Below, one piece after another: positions 15,541 through 23,468 of a stretch of 33,331 nucleotides of DNA. Within the stretch, counting starts at the first letter, position 1, and each line of letters opens with the position of its first letter. The position numbers and the translations under genes are program-made. Where the stretch lies: NCBI GenBank assembly GCA_902797695.1, contig CADBTW010000099.1, forward strand, positions 1 through 33,331, in the 5' to 3' direction. The DNA comes from an uncultured Sutterellaceae bacterium (GTDB lineage: Bacteria > Pseudomonadota > Gammaproteobacteria > Burkholderiales > Burkholderiaceae_F). The notes below the pieces were generated by a model, which was given only the letters and a program-made list of their open reading frames with translations, made no database searches and was not told where the DNA came from.

Positions 15541-16776
15541 CTACGGAAGTATCGCGTCCGCCGCCCGCACAGCTCGCACCGTGAGCTCTACCGTACGCGC
15601 GACGTCTTCCGCGTCACAGTGTTCCTTCGGGCTGTGGCCGATGCCGGCGTCCCGGACAAAGGCCATCGCGACCGGGTACTTTTCTCCGATCGCCGCAGCG
15701 TCGTGCCCCGCCATGCTGAACATTTCGGGGGGCTCGAACCCCATTTCCCGGACCGAGGACCGGAGGATTTCCTTCAGCGCCTCGCTGCAGGCGACGGCCT
15801 TCGAGGAGTAGTAGCAGTCGCGTTCGAGAGCCACGCTGCGCCTCGCTGCTGAAGCCCTGGAGCGATCGAAAAGCCGGGATAGGAGCTCTTCGAGGTCCTC
15901 GTCCGTTCCGGCCCTCGCGTCGAGCGTAAGCGTGACCGCTTCCGGGATGCAGTTCGTGACGCCCGGAGTGACAACAAGATCCCCGACCGTCGCGACGGCG
16001 CCCCGCCCGATGCGCTTCGCTTCCTCTTCCGCTTCCAGCACGAATTCGGACGCGGCGCAGAGCGCGTCGCGCCGCCCCGCCATCGGCGTCATGCCGGCGT
16101 GGCCGGTTTTCCCCGTGAATGTGACGCGGAAGCGCTTCGCAGCGGCAATCCCGGCGACGATCCCGAACGGAACACCGGAGGCCGCGAGGTTCGGCCCCTG
16201 CTCGATATGGAATTCGAAATAGGCGGCGATCCGGTGCGCCGCCCGGGGGACCGCGTCCGGGTCGAGGCCAAAAGAGCGCATCGCCGAGCGAACGGAAACG
16301 CCCTCGCGGTCCTTCGCCTCATAAAGGTCAGGCGTCCAAGTGCCGGCGATTCCCCGGCTTCCGAGGAACGTGACGCCGAACCGGACGCCCTCCTCCTCGC
16401 CGAATCCCGCGACTTCAAGCGGATGACGGAGCGTGGCGCCTTCCCGGGCGAGCACCCTCGCCGCCTCTACGGCGCAGGCGACACCGAGGCACCCGTCGTA
16501 GGCGCCGGCGTTCACGACCGTGTCGATGTGGGAGCCGAGGAGAATCGGCGGGAGCGACGGATCCGATCCCTCGCGCCGCCCGATGACGGTCCCGGTTTCG
16601 TCAACGCGGGGCTCAAGGCCCGCTTCCTGCATCCAGCCGGAAACGAGCCCGTTCGCCGCGCGGTGCTCAGGCGTGAGGTAGAGCCGCGTGATGCCGGAAG
16701 GGGACGCGGAGCACCGGGCGAGGGCCCGGAGATGCTCCTCGACCCGCAGGGCGGATCCCCTGAAATCAGTGGGCAT
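15541..16776 (-). CDS. allC: Allantoate amidohydrolase-like M20 hydrolase
   Basis: A 411-aa metal-dependent hydrolase of the AllC/hydantoinase-carbamoylase branch of M20. Metal ligands are visible: His83 in GSHIDTV, Asp94 in AYDGCLG, Glu128 in GEEEGVRFG, His190 in FHIEQGP and His381 in GHSPKEH. AllC converts allantoate to ureidoglycine, ammonia and CO2; the same fold also contains N-carbamoyl-amino-acid hydrolases and beta-ureidopropionase. Coupling to a PucG-like gene, whose stop it overlaps by 11 bases, favours allantoate. It is the last gene of a six-gene operon. Family is sure; the allantoate assignment is moderate. Confidence 0.82.
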   Translation of the reverse strand: MPTDFRGSALRVEEHLRALARCSASPSGITRLYLTPEHRAANGLVSGWMQEAGLEPRVDETGTVIGRREGSDPSLPPILLGSHIDTVVNAGAYDGCLGVACAVEAARVLAREGATLRHPLEVAGFGEEEGVRFGVTFLGSRGIAGTWTPDLYEAKDREGVSVRSAMRSFGLDPDAVPRAAHRIAAYFEFHIEQGPNLAASGVPFGIVAGIAAAKRFRVTFTGKTGHAGMTPMAGRRDALCAASEFVLEAEEEAKRIGRGAVATVGDLVVTPGVTNCIPEAVTLTLDARAGTDEDLEELLSRLFDRSRASAARRSVALERDCYYSSKAVACSEALKEILRSSVREMGFEPPEMFSMAGHDAAAIGEKYPVAMAFVRDAGIGHSPKEHCDAEDVARTVELTVRAVRAADAILP

Positions 16777-18001
16777 CGTAGAACGCCCAGGCGGCCTTGA
16801 GCGCCTCGCCCGCCGGGAGCTTCATCCCGAGCCGGAGCAGCACGCCCTCGAGCGCCGCGAGCGTCATGAGGACCGCGTCCCTCCGGGCGTTGTAGCCCAT
16901 CACGCCGAAGCGCCAGATCCTGCCCTTAAGCGGCCCGAAGGAGGAGCCGATCTCGATCCCGAAGTCAGAGAGGAGGATCCTTCTCACCGCCTCCCCGTCG
17001 ATCCCCTCCGGAATCTCGACCCCGACCACGTTGTTCATCCTGTGGGCCTGATCGCCGAAGGGCTTGAGGCCCATCGCCCGGATGCCGGCGAGGAGCGCGT
17101 CCCCGTGCTTCTTGTGGCGCGCGACCGCGTTTCCGATTCCTTCCTCGCAGAGGATCCTCGCCGCCTCGTGGGCGCCGTAGAGCGCGGTTGTCGCCTCGGT
17201 GTGGTGGTTCACTCGCCTCGGGCCCCAGTAGTCCATCAGCATGCAGCCGTCGAAGTAGTTCGAGCTGATGATCGCGCCCGGCCCGTCGACGTCGGACGCT
17301 TCACGCACGCCCTCCTCGACATGGAACCGGCCGCGGACCATTTCGGCGAACCTCGGGCTCATCGTGACAGGGGACGTTCCGGGGGTGCCGGCGAGGCACT
17401 TCTGCATGCCGGAGGCAACGGCGTCGAGCCCCCACTCGTCGACCGCGAGCTCGTTCCCGCCGAAGGTGGCCGTGGCGTCAGTGAAGAAGAAGGCGCCGTA
17501 CCGGCGGCAGAGCTCCCCCACGCCCTCGAGCGGCTGTAGCGCCGTGGTGGAAGTGTCGCCCTGGACCGTGAGGAGAAGCTTCGGAGAGACCTTCTTCAGG
17601 CCCTCCTCGATTTCCTCCAGCGTGAAGACCTCACCCCAAGGGCGGTTGATCTGGTGGACATCGGCCCCGCAGCGCCTCGCGATCTCGCAGAGCAGCTGCC
17701 CGAAGCGCCCCGCGACCGGAATGAGAACCTTGTCCCCGGGTTCGATCGAGGAGCAGAGGAGCATTTCGATCCCCGCGCGCGAAGTGCCGTCGACGAGGAA
17801 CGTCTGTTCGTTCCGGGTCCGGTAGAGCGTCCTGAAGAGCTGCTGCGTTTCCGCCATGAGGCGCGTCATCGCGGGGTCGAACTGCCCGAGGAGCTGCGCG
17901 CTCATCGCGCGGAGCACCCGCGGATCCGCGTTGCAGGGACCGGGGGCCATGAGGAGACGCGCCGGGGGATTCAGTTCGCCAATGTGTTCGAATTCCTGCA
18001 T
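16766..18001 (-). CDS. pucG: Ureidoglycine-glyoxylate aminotransferase-like, PLP enzyme
   Basis: A 411-aa class V aminotransferase. It matches remembered Bacillus PucG ((S)-ureidoglycine-glyoxylate transaminase) along its length: MAPGP ... DPRVLRAMS, ILGQFDPA-like LGQFDPAMTRLMAET, DGTSRAGIE, SNYFDGCMLMDYW, RRVNHHTEATTALYG and FGIEIGSSFGPLKG. The PLP lysine is about residue 201 (MQKCLAG) and the ring-stacking Asp about 175. The frame is open far upstream but those codons lie in the leader; ATG 18001 with AGGA nearby gives the family N-terminus. Downstream allC overlaps its stop. Related alanine- or serine-glyoxylate aminotransferases are the main alternative. Confidence 0.8.
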   Translation of the reverse strand: MQEFEHIGELNPPARLLMAPGPCNADPRVLRAMSAQLLGQFDPAMTRLMAETQQLFRTLYRTRNEQTFLVDGTSRAGIEMLLCSSIEPGDKVLIPVAGRFGQLLCEIARRCGADVHQINRPWGEVFTLEEIEEGLKKVSPKLLLTVQGDTSTTALQPLEGVGELCRRYGAFFFTDATATFGGNELAVDEWGLDAVASGMQKCLAGTPGTSPVTMSPRFAEMVRGRFHVEEGVREASDVDGPGAIISSNYFDGCMLMDYWGPRRVNHHTEATTALYGAHEAARILCEEGIGNAVARHKKHGDALLAGIRAMGLKPFGDQAHRMNNVVGVEIPEGIDGEAVRRILLSDFGIEIGSSFGPLKGRIWRFGVMGYNARRDAVLMTLAALEGVLLRLGMKLPAGEALKAAWAFYDAH

Positions 18002-18033
18002 TTCAACGATTCCTGACAAAAGACGAAAATCTG

Positions 18034-18771
18034 CTAGAGCCCGCCGCGGACCCGGGACACGAACTGCTCGAGCTCCGGGGTCTTCGGGTGGGCGAAGATC
18101 TCCTTCGCGGGCCCTTGCTCGTGGATCTTCCCGTGGTACATGAAGACCACGCGGTCGGCGACGTCGCGGGCGAACGCCATCTCGTGCGTGACGAGGACGA
18201 GGGTCATCCCTTCGGAAGCGAGGTCCGCGACCACCTTCAGCACTTCGCCGACAAGCTCCGGGTCGAGCGCCGAAGTGATCTCGTCGCAGAGGAGCGCCTT
18301 CGGCTTCATCGCGAGGGCCCGCGCGATCGCGACGCGCTGCTGCTGGCCGCCGGAGAGCCCGGAGGGGTAGTAGTCGAGGCGGTCGCCGAGGTGGACCTTC
18401 TCCAGCATTTCGACCGCGAGCTCGCGGCACTCCTTTTCCTTAAGCCCGAGGACGAGCTTCGGCGCGAGCATCACGTTCTCGAGCGCCGTCATGTTGGGGA
18501 AGAGGTTGAACTGCTGGAAGATCATCCCGATCGAACGGCTGATTTCTCGGGCCTGGCGGGGGTTCGACGTGATCGTCATGAACCCGAGCTTCACCGAGCC
18601 CTTCTGGTAGGTCTCGAGCCCGTTCATGCACCGGAGCAGCGTCGACTTCCCCGAGCCCGACTGGCCGATGATCGCGACCACTTCGCCCTGCTCGATATTG
18701 AGGTTGATCCCCTTCAGGACTTCGTTCGTCCCGTAGAACTTGTGGAGGTCCGTAATGGTCAGGAGCGGCAT
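18034..18771 (-). CDS. Polar amino-acid-type ABC transporter ATP-binding protein
   Basis: A 245-aa ATPase of the GlnQ/HisP family that powers import through two membrane permeases. Walker A GQSGSGKST is near residues 36-44, the Q loop is FQQFNLFPN, the signature LSGGQQQR is near 139-146, Walker B is ALLCDEITSALDPE and the switch His lies in LVTHEM. The start overlaps the preceding permease stop by 13 bases; pucG follows after 32 bases. Substrate class is judged from the permeases and operon, not from this subunit. Confidence 0.92.
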   Translation of the reverse strand: MPLLTITDLHKFYGTNEVLKGINLNIEQGEVVAIIGQSGSGKSTLLRCMNGLETYQKGSVKLGFMTITSNPRQAREISRSIGMIFQQFNLFPNMTALENVMLAPKLVLGLKEKECRELAVEMLEKVHLGDRLDYYPSGLSGGQQQRVAIARALAMKPKALLCDEITSALDPELVGEVLKVVADLASEGMTLVLVTHEMAFARDVADRVVFMYHGKIHEQGPAKEIFAHPKTPELEQFVSRVRGGL

Positions 18772-19412
18772 TTCATTTTCCTTTCAATCCGCCTCGCGAG
18801 AAGCGAGAGCGGGAAGCAGATCGCGAAGTAGAGGGCGGCGGTGAGCCCGTAGATCTTGAAGGGCTGGAAGGTCGCGTTGATCATCATCGTCGCGACCTTC
18901 GTCATTTCGGCGAACCCGATGATCGAGGCGAGCGCCGTGTTCTTCTCAACCTGCACGAGGAACCCGACGGTCGGGCCGAGCGCCGTGCGGAAGGCCTGCG
19001 GGAGGATCACCCGGAAGAGCGTCTGCGTGAACGAGAGCCCGAGCACCCGGCACGCCTCCCACTGTCCGCGGGGGAGCGCCGCGATCGCGCCCTGCCAGAT
19101 GTCGAGGAGGAAGGCAGACGCATAGAGCGTGAGGCAGATGCTCGCCGCGACCCAGGGGCTCACTTCGATCCCGATCAGGGGAAAGGCGAAGAAGCAGAGG
19201 AAGAGCTGCATCAGGACCGGCGTCCCCTGGAAGACGTTCACGTAAAAGCGCACCGCCATTTCGGCAGGTCCCCGGATGTAAAGGCGCGCGAAGGTGAGGA
19301 TGAGCGTGAGGAGCCCCCCGCCAACGAACGCCGTGAGGGAGAGGATCACGGTCCAGCGGAGCGCGAGGAGGAGGTTCCGGAGGATGTCCGCGTCAGTGAA
19401 TTCGGAAAACAT
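18759..19412 (-). CDS. ABC transporter permease (HisM/GlnP type)
   Basis: A 217-aa inner-membrane permease of the polar amino-acid uptake family, with about five hydrophobic segments. The EAA loop that docks the ATPase is EACRVLGLSFTQTLFRVILPQA near residues 131-152, and the N-terminal FQGTPVLMQL segment is typical. It starts three bases after the stop of the first permease and overlaps the ATPase gene. It would pair with the first permease to form a heterodimeric channel. Confidence 0.9.
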   Translation of the reverse strand: MFSEFTDADILRNLLLALRWTVILSLTAFVGGGLLTLILTFARLYIRGPAEMAVRFYVNVFQGTPVLMQLFLCFFAFPLIGIEVSPWVAASICLTLYASAFLLDIWQGAIAALPRGQWEACRVLGLSFTQTLFRVILPQAFRTALGPTVGFLVQVEKNTALASIIGFAEMTKVATMMINATFQPFKIYGLTAALYFAICFPLSLLARRIERKMKCRS

Positions 19413-19415
19413 GGC

Positions 19416-20102
19416 CTAGACCCCTCCCCTGAAAAGGAACCGGCCCGCGAAGAGCATCAGGCGGCGCATCACGACCGCGAGCGCGAGATAGAGGATGGTC
19501 GCGACGAGGTAGCACTCGAAGGAGAGGAACGTGAGCGACTGCACCCAGTTCGCGGCGTAGGTAAGGTCCTCGACCGAAATCTGGGAAATGACGGCGGAGC
19601 CGAGCATCACGAGGACGCACTGGCTCACTAGCGCCGGGTAGACGCGGGCGAGCGCGGGCGGGTTCACGACCCGGACATAGGCCTGGGCCCGCGAGAGCCC
19701 AAGCACCCGGCACGCTTCCCACTGGCCCTTCGGCGTCGTCCCGAGCCCGGAGCGGACGATCTCGGTCACGTAGGCCCCGAGGTTGAGGATCAGCGCGGCG
19801 ACCGCGGCGACGTTCGCCGAAAGCTGGAGCCCGAGCTGCGGGAAGCCGAAGAAGATGAAGAAGAGCTGGATGATGAAGGGCGTGTTCCGGATCGCTTCGA
19901 CGTAGCAGGTCCAGAACCCGTAGAGAAGCTTCCTCGGGAGGCTCTCGCCCGGGCCCGCGTAGCGGATCACGCCGCCCGCGATCCCGAGCGCGACGCCCCC
20001 GAGGGTCACGATGGCAGCGGTCACCGCCGTGAGGGCGAGGCCGTGCTCGAACACGGGGACGTATTCGGCGAGCCCCGCGAAGTTGAGGCTGAACGCTGCC
20101 AT
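19416..20102 (-). CDS. ABC transporter permease (HisQ/GlnP type)
   Basis: A 228-aa inner-membrane permease. It has the family IRNTPFIIQLFF segment near residues 71-82 and an EAA loop EACRVLGLSRAQAYVRVVNPPA in which the normally conserved Gln-Ala end is changed. Hydrophobic segments fit five transmembrane helices. It follows the binding-protein gene after 15 bases and precedes the second permease by three bases, so all transporter genes are co-transcribed. Confidence 0.9.
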   Translation of the reverse strand: MAAFSLNFAGLAEYVPVFEHGLALTAVTAAIVTLGGVALGIAGGVIRYAGPGESLPRKLLYGFWTCYVEAIRNTPFIIQLFFIFFGFPQLGLQLSANVAAVAALILNLGAYVTEIVRSGLGTTPKGQWEACRVLGLSRAQAYVRVVNPPALARVYPALVSQCVLVMLGSAVISQISVEDLTYAANWVQSLTFLSFECYLVATILYLALAVVMRRLMLFAGRFLFRGGV

Positions 20103-20117
20103 GCCGGTCTCCGGTTC

Positions 20118-20936
20118 CTAGTACTTGAGAACCTCAGGTTCCTGCTTCAGCATGTCCTTCGGGACAGACTGGTTCATGAACTTCTTGCAGAGCTTGTCCA
20201 TTTCGCCCGAGGTGAACGCCTTCGTGATCGCCTTGTCGACCGCGGCCTTCAGGGCGGGATTCCCCTTCGGGAGGCCGACGAAGCACGGGGACTTGCGGAG
20301 GAGGAACTTGAGCTCGGGCTTCCTCGAGGCCGCCGCGCGGGGAACAAGGGCGCCAGCGATGACGTTCAGCGCGCCGATCAGCTCGACCTGGCCGGAGAGG
20401 TAAGCCTGAGCCGTGACGCTGTTGTCCTCGTAGCGGCGGAGCGTGCCGCCGGAAGGCATGAGGGGCGTGAGCATCTGGTCCTCGAACGCGCCGCGGGTGA
20501 CGCCGAGGGAATGCCCCTTCATGTCGGAGGGCTTCGAGACCTTGACCGAGGCCGGGCCGTAGACGCCGATGAAGGTCGGACCGTAGGCGATCGAGAAGTC
20601 GATCACCTTCTCGCGGGCCGCGTTCTTGCCGAGGGTGGAAATGACGATGTCGGCCTTCCCGGACTGCATGTAGGGGATGCGGTTCGCGCTCGTCGCCGGG
20701 ACGAGCTCGCATTTCACGCCGAGCTCCTTCGCGATCCACTGGGCCATGCTGATGTCGTAGCCCTGGAGCTTCAGGTCAGGGCCGGCGAAGCCGAACGGCG
20801 GATAGTCCTGCGGGACGGCGACGCGAAGGACGCCGGCCTTCTTGATCCGGTCAAGCGCGTCGGCCGCGAAGGACGGGGCCGCGGCGGCCATGCCGGAAGC
20901 GGCGACAAGTGCGAGAAATGCTCTGCGGTTCATCAT
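20118..20936 (-). CDS. ABC transporter periplasmic substrate-binding protein
   Basis: A 272-aa family 3 (SBP_bac_3) solute-binding protein, first gene of the operon. The start at 20936 has AGGGAGAAAC upstream; a second Met follows at once. Residues 1-24 contain NRRAFLALVAASG and end in PSFAA, so export may be by Tat or Sec. The mature protein opens ADALDRIKKAGVLRVAV, the family signature, and contains GYDISMAQWIAKELG and IISTLGKNAAREKVIDFS-like strands. Such proteins bind amino acids or small polar solutes. Because the operon ends with pucG and allC homologues, a ureide such as allantoate is a plausible ligand; this is inference. Confidence 0.9.
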   Translation of the reverse strand: MMNRRAFLALVAASGMAAAAPSFAADALDRIKKAGVLRVAVPQDYPPFGFAGPDLKLQGYDISMAQWIAKELGVKCELVPATSANRIPYMQSGKADIVISTLGKNAAREKVIDFSIAYGPTFIGVYGPASVKVSKPSDMKGHSLGVTRGAFEDQMLTPLMPSGGTLRRYEDNSVTAQAYLSGQVELIGALNVIAGALVPRAAASRKPELKFLLRKSPCFVGLPKGNPALKAAVDKAITKAFTSGEMDKLCKKFMNQSVPKDMLKQEPEVLKY

Positions 20937-21559
20937 TTTTGTTTCTCCCTGATCTTTTTTCCGGGGGCGGATCCGAGTTCCGTCCTGCACCTTGCTCCAA
21001 GCAATAACCGTGCCAGCCTTCTGCCGGCGTTTTCAGGGACAAGCGGCGTCTGAAAGCCAGGCGGAAGGGCCAATTGCCTGATTTGCCAGCCTTTTGGAAA
21101 ATCCGCAGCTTCTCGGCAGAGAGGCCGGCCGGTGAGGAACCCGGCAATTCGGGGCTCGTCATTCCGGTCCTTCCTTCCGCTTTTGCCTAGGGAATTCAGA
21201 CGAGCTTCCGCTTGGCCCCGGATTCCTTCATCCGGAAGCCGCACGGATCCGGTGCAAGATTTCCGCAAGGGGTGCTGTCCGCCAAAAGCAGAAAAAACCC
21301 TTGTTTCAAGGAGGAAGGGCTGGAAACACCACCCTGTCGCGCATATTGGGGCAATGCACCGGAAAGGTGAGCGCGGCCCGAAAGGCGCACTTACGCCGTG
21401 CTTCGCGAATTCCTCCGCCAGACACTCTCGGATACCGTGTTTCCCTTTGTTTCCGGCTGAGTCCCTGCAGCCACATCGCCCTGAGGAAAGTGTCAGGCAT
21501 GAACTTTGCTTTTGTTTTTTGGAAGCCCGACTGCCGGGCACCCGAGGGAGGGAAGGACC
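20937..21559. other. Divergent intergenic region between operon and amidase
   Basis: These 623 bases separate the six-gene operon (-) from the amidase (+) and should hold both promoters. Frames on either strand are short, Arg/Pro-rich and without ribosome sites, so no gene is called. A small CCTTG-TTT-CAAGG stem sits at 21299-21311. No convincing promoter hexamers or long palindromes were identified. Confidence 0.35.
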
Positions 21560-22747
21560 ATGCCTTGCGAACGGGAAAACGCGAACTGCTTCATGACAGA
21601 AGGCCAGACGCCGGAGCTGCCCGCAGACGGGCCGCTCGCCGGGATGCGGCTCGCCGTGAAGGACCTTTTCAACGTGAAGGGGTTTCCGACCGGGGCCGGG
21701 AATCCCGACTTCCTCAGGCTTGCCGCCCCGGCTGAAAGGAACGCGGCCGCCGTGGACCTCCTCCTCGGAGCGGGCGCAGAGTTCGCCGGGAAAACAGTGA
21801 CGGACGAGTTCGCGTACTCGATCTCAGGACGAAACGCCCACTACGGTGCGCCCCTTAACGGTGCGGCTTCGGAAAGGCTCCCCGGGGGATCTTCCTCCGG
21901 ATCCGCTTCCGCCGTTTCCTGCGGCCTCGCGGAAATCGGCCTCGGAACCGACACGGGCGGCTCGACCCGGTGCCCGGCGAGCTCCTGCGGACTCTTCGGA
22001 ATCCGGCCGACTCACGGCCGGGGACCGCTCTCGGGTTGCCTCCCGCTCGCGCCGAGCTTCGACACCTGCGGACTCCTCGCGCGCGACATCGGAACGCTCA
22101 GGGCAGCATCGAACGCGCTTTACGGCGAAGACAAGGGAACAGGCCCCGAAAGACCCCGGATCATCTTCCCCGAGGACGCGCTTGAAGCGCTCGGAGAACA
22201 GGCGGTCGAAACGCTCCGGTGCTCTGCCCTTCTCCTCCGGTCCTTCTTCGGGGGATCGGAATCCGGGCGGCTCGCCCTGGTGCCGCTTGCCGTGACCGCA
22301 GAGGCCTTCCGGAGGCTTCAGGCCGCGGAGGCCTGGGGGAGCTTCGGGGAATTCATCACAAGAGAGCGGCCAAGCCTCGGGCCCGGCGTGAAGGAACGGT
22401 TTGAATTCGCCCGGGAAGCGGCCGGCATGGATCTCGCGGAACCGCGCCGGGTTCGCTCAGGGCTCATCCGTCATCTCGACGGCCTGCTTGGGGATGACGG
22501 CGTGATGGTGCTCCCCACGCTCTCAGGCCCCTCCCCCTCTCGGGACGCGGAGGAGGAGGAGATCGGCCGGTTCCGGACAAGGAACCTTCTCACGCTCTCA
22601 GCCGGGTCGCTCTCCGGGCTCCCCTGGGTGAGCCTGCCGCTCGGGGAATCGGACGGGGCCCCGGTCGGGCTCTCGATGGTGGGGCCGAGGGGGCGGGACG
22701 AGTGGCTTCTCAGTCTTGCGGAAGCCTTCGTGGAAAACTGCTTCTAG
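21560..22747 (+). CDS. Amidase-signature hydrolase (AMI1-like)
   Basis: A 395-aa amidase-signature enzyme that would hydrolyse a small amide to acid and ammonia. The Ser-cisSer-Lys triad is visible: Lys34 in AVKDLFNVKG, cis-Ser about 111 in PGGSSSGSA and nucleophile Ser135 in GTDTGGSTRCPAS. The stretches TGAGNPDFLR, DEFAYSISGRNAHYG and SFDTCGLLARD resemble plant AMI1 and its bacterial relatives, a short branch compared with the 450-500 aa of GatA. ATG 21560 follows GAGGGAGGGAAGG and is preferred over an earlier in-frame start. It is convergent with the 147-aa gene, 15 bases apart. Substrate unknown. Confidence 0.85.
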   Translation: MPCERENANCFMTEGQTPELPADGPLAGMRLAVKDLFNVKGFPTGAGNPDFLRLAAPAERNAAAVDLLLGAGAEFAGKTVTDEFAYSISGRNAHYGAPLNGAASERLPGGSSSGSASAVSCGLAEIGLGTDTGGSTRCPASSCGLFGIRPTHGRGPLSGCLPLAPSFDTCGLLARDIGTLRAASNALYGEDKGTGPERPRIIFPEDALEALGEQAVETLRCSALLLRSFFGGSESGRLALVPLAVTAEAFRRLQAAEAWGSFGEFITRERPSLGPGVKERFEFAREAAGMDLAEPRRVRSGLIRHLDGLLGDDGVMVLPTLSGPSPSRDAEEEEIGRFRTRNLLTLSAGSLSGLPWVSLPLGESDGAPVGLSMVGPRGRDEWLLSLAEAFVENCF

Positions 22748-22762
22748 AGGGGGAAGGAAAAG

Positions 22763-23206
22763 CTAGCCGTGCCAGCCGAAGGGCTTCGGAACGGCATCGG
22801 CGCCGACCGCCGGCACTTCCTCCGCCGGGCCATCCATGTCCTCCCGGCGAATCGAGAGATTCCGCGCTTCGGCGATCACCCGCGACTCCTCGTCGATCAG
22901 GTCGAGGAGGTAGTTCATGTCGGGCTCGCATTTCGCGCTGACCTCGACCTTGAGGCCGACGCTTCCGGGGCTGCAGATGACGGGGAAGCCGGTCGTGCCG
23001 ACCGACATCACGCGGACGCTCGAACCGTATACGTTCCTCGAGGCCGCCTCGATTCTCAGGATAAGGTCCGCCACCCCGCAGAACGCGGCGCTCGGACCGG
23101 AATCGCTCTCCTTCTCCTCGACAATGATCGCGATGTGCCTGAGGTCTTCCGCCTGGCCGTTCTCCGCATAGGAGAAAACATCCTTGAGCTTTGAGAGCAT
23201 TGACAT
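22763..23206 (-). CDS. Uncharacterised 147-aa protein
   Basis: I do not recognise this family. Start 23206 is chosen because GGAGG lies eight bases upstream; the frame runs open well beyond it but into the divergent promoter region. The protein has no signal peptide or membrane segment. It looks like a small alpha/beta domain: LRHIAIIVEEKESD, a Cys in AAFCGVADLILRIEA, GTTGFPVICSPG and KVEVSAKCEPDMNYLLDLIDEE, then a Pro/Ala-rich tail ending PKPFGWHG. Codon use matches neighbours. It is divergent from the M20 hydrolase at 23469, and an inverted repeat lies between them, so the two may be co-regulated. Confidence 0.65.
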   Translation of the reverse strand: MSMLSKLKDVFSYAENGQAEDLRHIAIIVEEKESDSGPSAAFCGVADLILRIEAASRNVYGSSVRVMSVGTTGFPVICSPGSVGLKVEVSAKCEPDMNYLLDLIDEESRVIAEARNLSIRREDMDGPAEEVPAVGADAVPKPFGWHG

Positions 23207-23279
23207 CGCATTCGCCTCCGCGCCACCGCGGCGCATCCCTCCGTATCGGACGGAAAAGGGAGAGCCCGCTGGAACACAC

Positions 23280-23356
23280 TTTACCAATTTACGCCGGCCG
23301 GATGGGGCCGCGGGATAAGGAAACCACCTCAGAAAGAGGTTTTGGCAATTGGTAAA
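23280..23356. promoter_or_regulatory. Inverted pair TTTACCAATT / AATTGGTAAA
   Basis: Two perfect 10-base arms, 23280-23289 and 23347-23356, face each other across 57 bases in the region between the 147-aa gene (-) and the first M20 hydrolase (+). The spacing suits two bound dimers or a repression loop rather than an RNA hairpin. The binding protein is unknown. Confidence 0.5.
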
Positions 23357-23468
23357 TTTCCTTAAACACGCTTTTCCGGAAGCCAAAGCGCGACAATCTC
23401 CTTCCGAAAACAGCGGCCCCCTCACGCGCGCATCCGATAAAGGGAGGGGGAAAGGAAAGGAGAGCGGT

